Below, in pieces: positions 37,890 through 46,694 of a stretch of 64,000 nucleotides of DNA. This DNA is from Sphingobium abikonense NBRC 16140 (lineage in GTDB: Bacteria > Pseudomonadota > Alphaproteobacteria > Sphingomonadales > Sphingomonadaceae): contig NZ_BCYT01000004.1 in the NCBI RefSeq assembly GCF_001598335.1, forward strand, positions 124,001 through 188,000, in the 5' to 3' direction. Below the pieces are notes generated by a model. It was not told the origin of the DNA. It did not search any database and saw only the letters and a list, made by a program, of their open reading frames with translations. Within the stretch, counting starts at the first letter, position 1; each line of letters starts with the position of its first letter. A program made the position numbers and the translations under genes.

Positions 37890-38692
37890 TCTACCCTTTT
37901 CCCGCCGGTGGTCCGACCCTGTTCTATAACCGTCAGTGCTTGGGCGCGGTTCAGCATGTCCTGCGCCAGCGCATGCGCCGCCACGTCGCCGACCACGATC
38001 AGCGCCGGGCTGACAACCTTTTCCCGCTCCACCATGTCGCCCAGGTCGGCCAATAAAGTCCGCAATGTCCGCATTTCGGGGCGGGTGCCATTTTCCAGCA
38101 CGGCCACGGGCAGGGCAGGCGAAACGCCGTCCGCCATCAACTTTTCGGCAATGTCTGCAGCCGTCGCTACGCCCATATAGATGACAAGCGTGCGCCCGGT
38201 TCCCGCCAGTCCCGACCAGTCCTGGTCCGACAGGCCCTTGCACTGCCCGGCGACAAAGGTGACGGCGCTCGACGCGGCGCGATGGGTAAGGGGAAGCTGC
38301 GCCTGCGCCGCGCTGCCAATGGCTGCGCTGATGCCTGGGACGACTTCGACCGGAACGCCCGCTGTACGGCAGGCATCGACTTCCTCGCCGCCTCGACCGA
38401 AGATGAAGGGATCGCCTCCCTTCAACCGCACTACCCTGCGTCCTTCACGCGCCAGTTCGACGAGCAAGGCGTTGATCGCATCTTGTGGCATGGAATGGCG
38501 GCTGCGTTGCTTGGCGACCGAAATATAGTCGGCATCCGGCGACGCCAGCGCCAATATGGCGTCCGACACCAACCCGTCATGCACGATGACATCGGCCTCG
38601 CCGATCAGGCGCGCGGCCTTGATCGTCAGCAGGTCCGGATCGCCCGGACCCGCGCCGACCAGAAAGACGGTAGCGGGAATATTGTCATCCAT
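37886..38692 (-). CDS. cobA: Uroporphyrinogen-III C-methyltransferase
   Basis: A 268-residue SAM-dependent enzyme that methylates uroporphyrinogen III to precorrin-2, the entry to siroheme for the sulfite reductase downstream. Visible motifs are VFLVGAGPGDPDLLTIKAAR and VVRLKGGDPFIFGRGGEEVDA, with PVEVVPGISAAIG after them. Start ATG 38692 is chosen because an in-frame TTG at 38728 is weak. It begins the minus-strand operon cobA-DUF2849-cysI-DUF934-cysH. It lacks the oxidase/chelatase part of full CysG. Confidence 0.93.
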   Translation of the reverse strand: MDDNIPATVFLVGAGPGDPDLLTIKAARLIGEADVIVHDGLVSDAILALASPDADYISVAKQRSRHSMPQDAINALLVELAREGRRVVRLKGGDPFIFGRGGEEVDACRTAGVPVEVVPGISAAIGSAAQAQLPLTHRAASSAVTFVAGQCKGLSDQDWSGLAGTGRTLVIYMGVATAADIAEKLMADGVSPALPVAVLENGTRPEMRTLRTLLADLGDMVEREKVVSPALIVVGDVAAHALAQDMLNRAQALTVIEQGRTTGGKRVE

Positions 38693-38780
38693 GTCATTGC
38701 AGATGGCCAATGCCCCGCCGCACTTCAATTCAGAATGGATATGCAGGGGATTAGGAAATGTTTTTGCGCCAGCGACCGCG

Positions 38781-40214
38781 TCAGTCGCCCATCGCGCTGA
38801 CGTCTATGTCCTTAAGGCCCACGCCGATCGAGGCGCGGGGCTTTTCCAGTTCCGCCGACACGACGGGGTAGGCGCAATAATCCGCGGCATAATAGGCGCC
38901 TGGCCGATGGTTGCCGGAAATGCCGACACCCCCGAACGGCGCGTTGGACGCAGCGCCATTTGTCGGGCGATTCCAGTGGATCAACCCCGCGCGAACATTG
39001 GACCAGAATTGATTATATTGGTCCGGCGATCCGCCGACCAGTGACGCGGCCAGTCCATAGCGGCTGTTGTTCGCCTCGGCGATCGCCTCGCCGAAATCCG
39101 CCACGCGAATGACCTGCAACAAGGGGCCGAACAGTTCGACGTCAGGCCGTTCCTTCATGTTCGTCACATCGATGATCGCGGGGCTGAGGAAGGGGAGGCC
39201 GGGCCGGGTGCGCACCATATGCTTGATCGGGCGACCGCCATTGCTCATCAGCCACAAGAAGCTTTCGGTCAGCCCGTCCGCGACCTGATTGTCGATGACC
39301 GGTCCCATATAGGGCGTGGGGGTCGCATGGGGATGATCAACGATCAGCCGATCGGCCAGTTTCTTGACTTCGGCGATCAGCGTGTCGGCAATGCCGTCGC
39401 GCACGATCAGGCGACTGGCGGCCGTACATCGTTGCCCGCTCGTCAGGAAGGCGGACTGCACGACAATGGCGGCAGCAGCCGGGATTTCTGGCGTGTCCCA
39501 CACCAATATGGGGTTGTTGCCGCCCATTTCGAGAGCCAGGATCTTGGCAGGTTGCGCGGCAAATTGCCGGTTGATGGCGATCCCGGTCTGTGCCGATCCG
39601 GTGAATAATATTCCGCCGACATCGCCATGGGCTGTCAGCGCCTTCCCAATGTCGGCGCCGCCTTGCAGCAACCGCATCGCGCCGGCGGGAATTCCCGCTT
39701 CGTGCAGCAATCGCACCAGCATCTCGCCCACGGCCGGGGTCCGCTCGGAAGGTTTGAATACAACGGCATTGCCCGCGAGCAGCGCGGGGATGATATGCGC
39801 GGCTGGCAGATGTGCGGGGGCGTTGTAAGGCCCCAATACCGCCATCACGCCATGAGGCTTGTGCCGCACCGACTGGCGGGCGCCCATATTGGCTTCCAGC
39901 CGGCGTTGCCCCGTGCGGTCCGAATAGGCCGCAACGCTGATGTCGACCTTGCCCATCAGGGCTGCGACTTCGTCCCGGGCATCCCAGAGCGGCTTGCCGG
40001 TTTCGCGCGCGATCAGGTCCGCCAGCGCATCTTCTTCCCGCCGCACGACATTGACGAAGCGACGCAGCGTTTCGATGCGATAGGCGATGGGTTGCGCCGC
40101 CCATCGGGGCCAGGCCGCGCGCGCCGCAGCGACTTCCGCTTCGACATCGCCCGTCTGTCCTTGCCAGAGCAGGACGCCTGTGGCGGGTTCATGGGAGGTA
40201 AGCGACGCGACCAT
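38781..40214 (-). CDS. AstD-like aldehyde dehydrogenase (first paralogue)
   Basis: A 477-residue NAD(P)-dependent aldehyde dehydrogenase with GPYNAPAHLPAAH, NAVVFKPSERTP, FTGSAQTGIAI, ALEMGGNNPILV (general-base Glu) and the catalytic cysteine in LTSGQRCTAASRLIV. The GGNNP and QRC signatures resemble AstD, succinylglutamate semialdehyde dehydrogenase of arginine catabolism, but astA and astB are not in the window. The C-terminal NRPTNGAASNAPFGGVGISG loop is also AstD-like. Substrate is unsettled. It has no operon partner on its strand apart from cobA 88 bases away. Confidence 0.85.
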   Translation of the reverse strand: MVASLTSHEPATGVLLWQGQTGDVEAEVAAARAAWPRWAAQPIAYRIETLRRFVNVVRREEDALADLIARETGKPLWDARDEVAALMGKVDISVAAYSDRTGQRRLEANMGARQSVRHKPHGVMAVLGPYNAPAHLPAAHIIPALLAGNAVVFKPSERTPAVGEMLVRLLHEAGIPAGAMRLLQGGADIGKALTAHGDVGGILFTGSAQTGIAINRQFAAQPAKILALEMGGNNPILVWDTPEIPAAAAIVVQSAFLTSGQRCTAASRLIVRDGIADTLIAEVKKLADRLIVDHPHATPTPYMGPVIDNQVADGLTESFLWLMSNGGRPIKHMVRTRPGLPFLSPAIIDVTNMKERPDVELFGPLLQVIRVADFGEAIAEANNSRYGLAASLVGGSPDQYNQFWSNVRAGLIHWNRPTNGAASNAPFGGVGISGNHRPGAYYAADYCAYPVVSAELEKPRASIGVGLKDIDVSAMGD

Positions 40215-40280
40215 TTGGTGAAGGCTATGCCGGAAATTGGTTAATGAAATGAGAGGGTGACATGGTCACGCCACCGCCAC

Positions 40281-41660
40281 TTAACCATGCGCCGCGCCCA
40301 TGCGACGGATGGCGGCCACCTTATGATGCAGCGGTTCCCAGTCATCATGCTGGTCGATCGCGCTCCAGATTGCCTCAACTTCATCGATGTGCATGGAGCA
40401 TGGCTGTGCATCCCGCCAATAATCATGAGTCCGCGCGTCTGGTTCCGGCTCGCACAGGGCGATGCTGTCCCGGAACGGCCCCCATGCCGCGTCGTCATAG
40501 TGGGCGGGGCGCGCCGATATGCCGCCGCGCCAATCATGGAAGAATTGGTCGATCGACGTGCCGGTTTGCGTCATCCCGCGGACGGCTGCCTCGATCATCG
40601 ATCCGGACTGGGCGCTTTCCTTCACGCCAAGCCGCCAGCAGAAACGCCGCTGGACCGCAGCGCCATAGAGGTCGGGGAAACGTTCCAGTTGCGCGACAAG
40701 CGGCTCTGTCTCTGTGATCGCCCGGAGCGACACGGCCAATTGCGCCACATCCCAATGGATGGCTTCGGCCTGCCGGCCAAAGGCATATAGTCCGCCATGG
40801 TCGAAATAGGCGGCGGTAAAGGCCGGGTCCCAATATGGGGCGAAGCGCCAGGGGCCATAGTCGAAACTTTCCCCCGTGACGTTGATATTGTCGCTATTGA
40901 GCACGCCGTGGACAAAGCCCGCCACCATATAGCTCGCCGCCAGATCGGCTGTCCGTTCGACAACCCGGCCGAGCAACTGGGCGGCAGGATCGGTGCCCGG
41001 CGCTTCGTCGTAAAGATGCCGCAGCGCATAGTCGGTCAATCTTTCCAGCAGCGCCTTGTCATCCAGATATGCCGCCCGCTGGAACGTGCCGATGCGGATA
41101 TGCGAATGGCTGAGGCGCACCATGACGGCGCCACGTGTCGGCGATGGCTCATCATTGCGCTCCAATGCCTCGCCCGTCTCGATGATGGACAGCGTGCGGG
41201 ACGTATCCACGCCCAGCGCCTCCAACATTTCCGTGGCCAAAATCTCGCGCACGCCACCCTTCAGCGTCAGCCGTCCGTCGCCAAAGCGGCTATAGGGCGT
41301 TTGCCCCGATCCTTTGGTGCCAAGGTCAAGCAATCTGCCATATCCGTCGCGCAACTGGGCGAACAGGAAACCGCGGCCATCGCCGATGTCGGGATTATAA
41401 TGGCGGAACTGATGCCCATGATAGCGCATCGCCAACGGCCTTGGCAGGCTGTCTTCCAGCGGCGCGAAGCGACCGAAATGCGCTATCCAGGCATCATCTG
41501 ACAGATAATCCAATCCGACGTCCGCCGCCGCCCGGTCATTGCGGTAGCGCAGGATCGTCTGCGGAAAGTCGGCGGCGGCCACCGGATCGGCGATATCGGG
41601 CATCAACGCGTCGATTTGGGTCGCGGGACGATATTTGGCGGCTTGCGGCGTCTGGCTCAT
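40281..41660 (-). CDS. selO: SelO/YdiU protein AMPylase
   Basis: A 459-residue pseudokinase-fold protein that AMPylates protein targets in redox homeostasis. Family motifs are RYHGHQFRHYNPDIGDGRG, LGTKGSGQTPYSRFGDGRL with the nucleotide-contacting Lys, and VHGVLNSDNINVTGESFDYG containing the Asn/Asp metal ligands. It ends without the C-terminal selenocysteine seen in eukaryotes. It is divergent from the alpha/beta hydrolase gene; its ATG is 38 bases from that gene's TTG. Confidence 0.93.
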   Translation of the reverse strand: MSQTPQAAKYRPATQIDALMPDIADPVAAADFPQTILRYRNDRAAADVGLDYLSDDAWIAHFGRFAPLEDSLPRPLAMRYHGHQFRHYNPDIGDGRGFLFAQLRDGYGRLLDLGTKGSGQTPYSRFGDGRLTLKGGVREILATEMLEALGVDTSRTLSIIETGEALERNDEPSPTRGAVMVRLSHSHIRIGTFQRAAYLDDKALLERLTDYALRHLYDEAPGTDPAAQLLGRVVERTADLAASYMVAGFVHGVLNSDNINVTGESFDYGPWRFAPYWDPAFTAAYFDHGGLYAFGRQAEAIHWDVAQLAVSLRAITETEPLVAQLERFPDLYGAAVQRRFCWRLGVKESAQSGSMIEAAVRGMTQTGTSIDQFFHDWRGGISARPAHYDDAAWGPFRDSIALCEPEPDARTHDYWRDAQPCSMHIDEVEAIWSAIDQHDDWEPLHHKVAAIRRMGAAHG

Positions 41661-41697
41661 GCGGCGATATGGGGGTGTCAGGGCGGAAGGATCAAGT

Positions 41698-42573
41698 TTG
41701 ACCGGCTATACGGATGGATATTGGTGGTCACCCGACGGGCTGCGGCTCCATTATCGGGATTATATCAGGGCCGGGGACGATGATGGTCGCCCGCCTTTGC
41801 TCTGCCTGCCCGGCCTGACGCGCAATGCGCGGGATTTTGAGCCGCTGGCCGAGCGTCTGGCCGGCCAGTGGCGGCTCATCTGCCCCGACATGCGTGGCCG
41901 TGCGGAAAGCGCCTATGCCAAGGACGCGATGAGCTATGTGCCGCTGACCTATCTTCAGGATATCAGCCGCCTGCTCGCGGACCTGGCGATTACGCGATTT
42001 GTCGCGATCGGAACGTCACTGGGCGGCCTCCTGACCATGCTGATCGCCGCCACCCATCGCGAATGGCTTGCGGGCGCGCTGCTCAATGATGTCGGCCCGG
42101 CGCTCGACCCGGCGGGGCTGGACCGCATCCGTTCCTATGTCGGCGTCGGCCAGTCCCATCCCACCTGGGTCCATGCCGCTCGCGCGCTCGCGGATTCCAA
42201 CGGCGACGTTTACCCCGGCTATGGCCTGGAACAATGGATCGCCATGGCCAAGCGCCTCTATCGCCTCAACAGCGGCGGGCGCATCGTGCTGGACTATGAC
42301 ATGAAGATCGCCGAACCCATTCGCGCGATGGGCAGTGAGGCCGGCGTGGATATGTGGCCGGTCATGCCCGCCTTCGCCGGCATCCCCACTCTGTTGCTGC
42401 GCGGTGAGCGGTCCGATTTGCTGAGTGCGGACAATGCGCTTCGCATGGCGCGCGACATCGGCTCAAGCGCTGAACTCGTCACCGTGCCCGATGTGGGTCA
42501 TGCGCCGGCGCTGGACGAACCGGACAGTGTCGCGGCGATCGACCGGCTGCTCGACCGGGTGCTGCGTGGCTGA
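41698..42573 (+). CDS. Alpha/beta hydrolase
   Basis: A 291-residue hydrolase. Motifs are LLCLPGLTRNARDF (oxyanion region), CPDMRGRAES, the nucleophile elbow AIGTSLGGLLTM near residue 105 and catalytic His in VPDVGHAPALDEP. I choose TTG 41698 because GGAAGG lies seven bases upstream; the longer frame from 41635 overlaps the selO start region and has no family match. The last bases overlap the glycosyltransferase start by eight, so the two are translationally coupled. Substrate unknown. Confidence 0.85.
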   Translation: MTGYTDGYWWSPDGLRLHYRDYIRAGDDDGRPPLLCLPGLTRNARDFEPLAERLAGQWRLICPDMRGRAESAYAKDAMSYVPLTYLQDISRLLADLAITRFVAIGTSLGGLLTMLIAATHREWLAGALLNDVGPALDPAGLDRIRSYVGVGQSHPTWVHAARALADSNGDVYPGYGLEQWIAMAKRLYRLNSGGRIVLDYDMKIAEPIRAMGSEAGVDMWPVMPAFAGIPTLLLRGERSDLLSADNALRMARDIGSSAELVTVPDVGHAPALDEPDSVAAIDRLLDRVLRG

Positions 42574-43699
42574 ACGACCGCACATCCTCCATGTCCATGG
42601 CAGTTTTTCCCTGGGCGGCAAGGAAGCGCGCGCCACGCGATTGATGAACATCTGGGGCGCCAAGGCGCGCCACAGCATCATGAGCGCCGATCCATCCGCC
42701 ATGGGGGCGCGCGACGCGATCGATCCAGGAATCGATGTCACCTATCCCGATGGCCCATCCTTCGCAGGCAAGCCGGGCCTTGCCCGCTATCGCGAGATTC
42801 GCGCCTTCCTCAAAGGCTTTGATCTTGTCCTCACCTATAATTGGGGGGCGATGGATGCGGGGATGGCGCATCGGCTTGGCGGCGGCACGGCCAAGGGGCT
42901 GCCGCCGCTCATCCACCACGAAGATGGCTTCAACGCGGACGAGGCAGAAGGGCTGAAGACCAAGCGCAACCTGTTCCGCCGCATCGCGCTACAGCGTGCT
43001 TATGGCCTGGTGGTGCCGTCCGTGGTGCTGGAGGGCATTGCCCGCACGGTGTGGCGCCAGCCTGCCGACAGGCTGCACCTCATCCGCAACGGCATAGACG
43101 TGGCGCGCTACACGGCCCCGCCCATGACGGATGCGATCCCCGGTCTGGTGCGAACGCCCGGAAAACTGCTGGTCGGCACGCTTGCCGGATTGCGGGCGGT
43201 AAAGAATATCCCCCGCCTTGTCCGCGCGGTCGCCGCGCATAAGGACCGGCTGCAACTGGTGGTCGTGGGCGAAGGGCCGGAACGAGCGGCGATCCTTGCC
43301 GAAGCAGAGGCACATGGGCTGCAAGACATGCACATGGCCGGCTTTCTGGACCGCCCGTGGCGCTTTGTCGGCTTGTTCGACATGTTCGCCTTGTCGTCGG
43401 ACAGCGAGCAATTTCCGATTTCGCTGGTGGAGGCAATGGCCGCTGGCCTGCCTGCCGCTTCGATGGATGTGGGCGACGTCGCCAACATGGTCGCGCCGGA
43501 AAATCGCCCCTTCGTCGTAGGCGACGAGCAAGCTCTTTCCCACGCCCTGGGGCAACTGGCTGCGGATGCCGGCTTGCGTGGCCGTCTGGGCGCCGCCAAT
43601 CAGGCGCGCGCCGCCCGCGATTTCGCCGAGGAAACCATGGTAAATGCTTATGCGTCTCTCTACGGCGAAGCTCTGGCCAGCCCCATGATTTTGCGCTAG
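42566..43699 (+). CDS. GT4-family glycosyltransferase
   Basis: A 377-residue glycosyltransferase of GT-B fold. GTG 42566 is inside the hydrolase stop region and begins MAERPHILHVHGSFSLGGKE, an N-terminal Rossmann strand with a GG loop. The C-terminal nucleotide-sugar domain has VGTLAGLRAVKNIPRLVRAV, VVVGEGPERAAILAEAEAHG and FALSSDSEQFPISLVEAMAAG, the E-x7-E region of retaining GT4 enzymes. It may decorate cell-surface glycans; the donor and acceptor are unknown. It is coupled to the preceding hydrolase. Confidence 0.88.
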   Translation: MAERPHILHVHGSFSLGGKEARATRLMNIWGAKARHSIMSADPSAMGARDAIDPGIDVTYPDGPSFAGKPGLARYREIRAFLKGFDLVLTYNWGAMDAGMAHRLGGGTAKGLPPLIHHEDGFNADEAEGLKTKRNLFRRIALQRAYGLVVPSVVLEGIARTVWRQPADRLHLIRNGIDVARYTAPPMTDAIPGLVRTPGKLLVGTLAGLRAVKNIPRLVRAVAAHKDRLQLVVVGEGPERAAILAEAEAHGLQDMHMAGFLDRPWRFVGLFDMFALSSDSEQFPISLVEAMAAGLPAASMDVGDVANMVAPENRPFVVGDEQALSHALGQLAADAGLRGRLGAANQARAARDFAEETMVNAYASLYGEALASPMILR

Positions 43700-43757
43700 G
43701 GCGCGCGAAATTCGTCATGGGCAGCCGATGCTGCTATAAGGTCGCTTTTACCCGGTC

Positions 43758-45191
43758 ATGAACCGGGCGCATGTGCAGGAGATGTCGTTGTTCAAGGGGT
43801 TGAAGCCCATCGTCTATGGCGGCCGCGAAGTCTGGCCGCTGGTCGAAGGCGGCAAGGGTGTTGCCGTGTCCAACCACGCCAGTTCGGGCGCATGGGCGGC
43901 CGCCGGCGGCATCGGAACAGTGTCAGCGGTCAACGCCGACAGCTATGACAGTTTCGGCAACATCATCCCCCAAATCTACCATGGCCGCACCCGGCGCGAC
44001 CGGCATGAGGAATTGATCGCCTATGCGATCGACGGCGCGGTCGAGCAGGTGAAGCGCGCGTTCGAGATTGCAGGCGGTAAGGGCGCAATCAATATCAACG
44101 TCCTGTGGGAAATGGGCGGAGCGCAGCGCGTGCTGCATGGCGTGCTGGAAAAGACGCGCGGCATGGTCGCGGGTGTCACCTGCGGCGCGGGCATGCCCTA
44201 TAAGCTGTCCGAAATCGCGGCCTCCTATGGCGTATCCTACCTCCCCATCGTGTCGTCGGGTCGCGCCTTCCGCGCGCTGTGGAAGCGCGCTTATTCCAAG
44301 GCGTCGGAATGGCTGGCGGCGGTGGTTTATGAAGACCCGTGGCTGGCGGGTGGCCATAATGGCCTGTCGAACGCTGAAGATCCCCGCGCGCCGCAGGATC
44401 CCTATCCTCGCGTCAAGGCGCTGCGCGACACCATGCGCGAAGGCGGCATTTCGGACGACGTGCCCATCGTCATGGCCGGGGGCGTCTGGGCGCTCAAGGA
44501 CTGGAACGACTGGATCGACAATCCTGAACTCGGCTCCATCATGTTCCAGTTCGGCACGCGGCCGTTGCTGACGCAGGAAAGTCCCATTCCCCAAGAATGG
44601 AAGGACCGGTTGTTGCAACTGGAGCCGGGCGACGTTCTGCTCCACAAATTTTCGCCGACCGGCTTCTACAGCTCGGCCATCCGCAACCCTTTCCTCCGCT
44701 CGCTCGAAGCACGGTCCGAACGGCAGATACCGTTCAGCACCGAACAGGCTGGCGATCACACGCATCAGCTTGATGTCGGCGTGAAGGGCAAGAATTTCTG
44801 GGTGACACTGGGCGATCTCCAGCGGGCGCGCCAATGGTTCGGCGCCGGCTTCACGTCCGCGCTCAAGACGCCCGACAATACGCTGGTGTTCGTGACGGAA
44901 GAAGAAAAGGCGGAAATTCGCAAGGATCAGACCGACTGTATGGGTTGCCTCAGCCAGTGCGCCTTTTCCAGCTGGATGGACAGCGAAACCAACTCGACCG
45001 GTCGCTTGGCTGATCCACGCAGTTTCTGCATTCAAAAGTCGCTCCAGGAATCGGTTCATGGCGGTGATCTGGACAAGAACCTGCTGTTTGCCGGTCATGC
45101 CGCTTACAAATTTAAGCAGGACCCCTTTTATTCCAACGGCTTCGTTCCGACCGTCAAGCAGTTGGTTGACCGCATCCTGACGGGCGATTGA
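43758..45191 (+). CDS. NAD(P)H-dependent flavin oxidoreductase (nitronate monooxygenase-like)
   Basis: A 477-residue FMN enzyme of TIM-barrel type. AVSNHASSGAWAAAGGIGTV is the N-terminal glycine-rich strand, NVLWEMGGAQRVL, GVTCGAGMPYKLSEIA and IVMAGGVWALKDWNDW supply the barrel and phosphate binding. The C-terminal extension (about 375-477) has CMGCLSQCAFSSWM and a further Cys, which could hold an Fe-S cluster or zinc; it makes the protein longer than the usual 330-residue nitronate monooxygenase. ATG 43758 or ATG 43782 may be the start. Substrate is unknown. Confidence 0.8.
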   Translation: MNRAHVQEMSLFKGLKPIVYGGREVWPLVEGGKGVAVSNHASSGAWAAAGGIGTVSAVNADSYDSFGNIIPQIYHGRTRRDRHEELIAYAIDGAVEQVKRAFEIAGGKGAININVLWEMGGAQRVLHGVLEKTRGMVAGVTCGAGMPYKLSEIAASYGVSYLPIVSSGRAFRALWKRAYSKASEWLAAVVYEDPWLAGGHNGLSNAEDPRAPQDPYPRVKALRDTMREGGISDDVPIVMAGGVWALKDWNDWIDNPELGSIMFQFGTRPLLTQESPIPQEWKDRLLQLEPGDVLLHKFSPTGFYSSAIRNPFLRSLEARSERQIPFSTEQAGDHTHQLDVGVKGKNFWVTLGDLQRARQWFGAGFTSALKTPDNTLVFVTEEEKAEIRKDQTDCMGCLSQCAFSSWMDSETNSTGRLADPRSFCIQKSLQESVHGGDLDKNLLFAGHAAYKFKQDPFYSNGFVPTVKQLVDRILTGD

Positions 45192-45196
45192 GTCCG

Positions 45197-45433
45197 ATGA
45201 TCGGCGACGTGCCCGGCCTGGCTGTGCTGGAATATGATGCGGCGGATTTCGCGATCGTTCGGCCGGGGCAGTTTGTGCTCTGCGCCGTTTCGGGCGAGCG
45301 AATCGATTTGCATGACCTGAAATATTGGAGCGCGCGCTGGCAGGAGGCCTATCGGGGTGCGGAAGAGGCGACCAAGGCCTATCTGAGTCACCAGGGCACC
45401 GCAGGCGAAGAAGGTGCCGTTACGGGTAGATAG
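45197..45433 (+). CDS. DUF2093 protein
   Basis: A 78-residue protein matching the DUF2093 family: LEYDAADFAIVRPGQFVLCAVSGERIDLHDLKYWS is the recognisable part (cited piecewise here: VRPGQFVLCAVSG and LHDLKYWS). The C-terminal ARWQEAYRGAEEATKAYL is helical. Start is ATG 45197; a TTG at 45188 overlaps the preceding stop and adds three residues. Family function is unknown. It follows the flavin oxidoreductase directly. Confidence 0.75.
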   Translation: MIGDVPGLAVLEYDAADFAIVRPGQFVLCAVSGERIDLHDLKYWSARWQEAYRGAEEATKAYLSHQGTAGEEGAVTGR

Positions 45434-45782
45434 CGGCCTTATGCATCACATATTTTGTGCCATTCTAGCCTGCATAGTTCGCAATTTTACGGTTTCGTTA
45501 ACGGCTGCTTTGTTGTAATCTTTCCTTACAAGCGACGAAGATCGCTCTTGGGGAAAGGATGTCCGTTCATGTCTCGTGTCGACGTTTTTGGTGACCGTAT
45601 CTGCATCATTTCCAGCCTGCTGATTGTCGGCTGGTTTTTGTACAGCGTAGTCAGCTGATACGCATAAGCAGATTCAGGTGACATTCTGTGGGCCTCAGAC
45701 CGGCTCGTCCGAATAATCCGTTTGCGTAAATGTTCCAGCGTTAGTCGGTCAGTTACGGGCGACGACGAACCCCTGTCAGCGT
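45434..45782. other. Gene-poor stretch containing one candidate small ORF
   Basis: This 349-base interval is more A/T-rich than its neighbours. Apart from the small ORF at 45569-45658 I see no gene, tRNA or clear terminator. It separates the plus-strand DUF2093 gene from the 3' end of minus-strand purU. Confidence 0.6.
45569..45658 (+). CDS. Candidate 29-residue single-pass membrane protein
   Basis: ATG 45569 has GGGAAAGGA about 10 bases upstream. The product MSRVDVFGDRICIISS continues into LLIVGWFLYSVVS, one hydrophobic helix with a polar, positively charged N-terminus. A longer frame from 45455 adds sequence with no sensible protein character. Small membrane proteins like this are often missed. 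No family is recognised and the call needs expression evidence. Confidence 0.35.
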   Translation: MSRVDVFGDRICIISSLLIVGWFLYSVVS

Positions 45783-46661
45783 CTAGCGAAAAACCACCGT
45801 CTTGCCGCCGTTGAGCAGCACGCGCCGGTCGGCGATCCAAGATACCGCCCGGGCTAGGACCTGTGCCTCGATATCGCGGCCTATGCGGATGAGGTCTTCC
45901 GGCGTCGCGCGATGATCGACCCGTTCGACCGCCTGTTCGATGATCGGCCCTTCGTCGAGATCGGCGGTAACGAAATGCGCGGTCGCGCCGATCAGCTTGA
46001 CCCCCCGCTCATGCGCCCGGTGATAGGGGCGGGCGCCCTTGAAACCGGGCAGGAAGCTGTGATGGATATTGACGCAGCGCCCCGCCAGACGGTCGACCAG
46101 TTGCTCTGACAGAACCTGCATATAGCGCGCCAGGATCAGATAGTCCGATCGGCTGCGATCGAAAATGTCCAGCAACGCCGCCTCCTGCGCGGCCTTGTCG
46201 CCATTGGGCGGCAGCTCATGATAGGGGATGCCGTGCCATTCGGTGATGCGCCGCATGTCGGGATGGTTGGACACGACGCCCATGATGTCCACCGCCAGCA
46301 TGCCGGCCTGCCATCGGTGCAGCAGGTCGGCGAGGCAATGGGATCCCTTCGACACGGCGATCAGCATGCGGGGGCGATGCCGGGCTTCTTCCAAAGACCA
46401 GTCCATGGCGAAGCGCGTGCCGATCATGGCAAAGTCCGCGCGCAATGCCTGGGTGTCGCGCATGCGGTCGTCCGTCGCCTCGAACGCGACGCGCATGAAA
46501 AACAGGTCGGCGTCGCGGTCGGCATATTGCTGGCTGTCGGTGATGAAACCGCCTCGTTCGGCCAGGAACTGGCTGACAGCGGCAACGATGCCGACGCGAT
46601 CGGCGCAGACGAGCGTCAGCACCCAGGATGACTCGACAGCGTGTGGCAACGGCCCCTCCAA
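45783..46661 (-). CDS. purU: Formyltetrahydrofolate deformylase
   Basis: A 292-residue enzyme hydrolysing 10-formyl-THF to formate and THF. An N-terminal ACT domain (about 10-85: SWVLTLVCADRVGIVAAVSQ) is followed by a formyltransferase-type domain with LIAVSKGSHCLADLLHRW, GVVSNHPDMRR, the substrate loop VNIHHSFLPGFKGARPYHRA and the catalytic Asp in IGATAHFVTADLDEGPII. It lies 33 bases downstream of the AstD-like gene and may be the last gene of the hglS operon. Confidence 0.95.
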   Translation of the reverse strand: MEGPLPHAVESSWVLTLVCADRVGIVAAVSQFLAERGGFITDSQQYADRDADLFFMRVAFEATDDRMRDTQALRADFAMIGTRFAMDWSLEEARHRPRMLIAVSKGSHCLADLLHRWQAGMLAVDIMGVVSNHPDMRRITEWHGIPYHELPPNGDKAAQEAALLDIFDRSRSDYLILARYMQVLSEQLVDRLAGRCVNIHHSFLPGFKGARPYHRAHERGVKLIGATAHFVTADLDEGPIIEQAVERVDHRATPEDLIRIGRDIEAQVLARAVSWIADRRVLLNGGKTVVFR

Positions 46662-46694
46662 CGATATGCGGATTACGCCGTTGCCCTAAGCCGT

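Noticed and set aside
36483..38180. 565-residue plus-strand ORF opposite cysI, the DUF2849 gene and cobA
   Set aside because: It spans three well-supported minus-strand genes and has no protein-like motif of its own.
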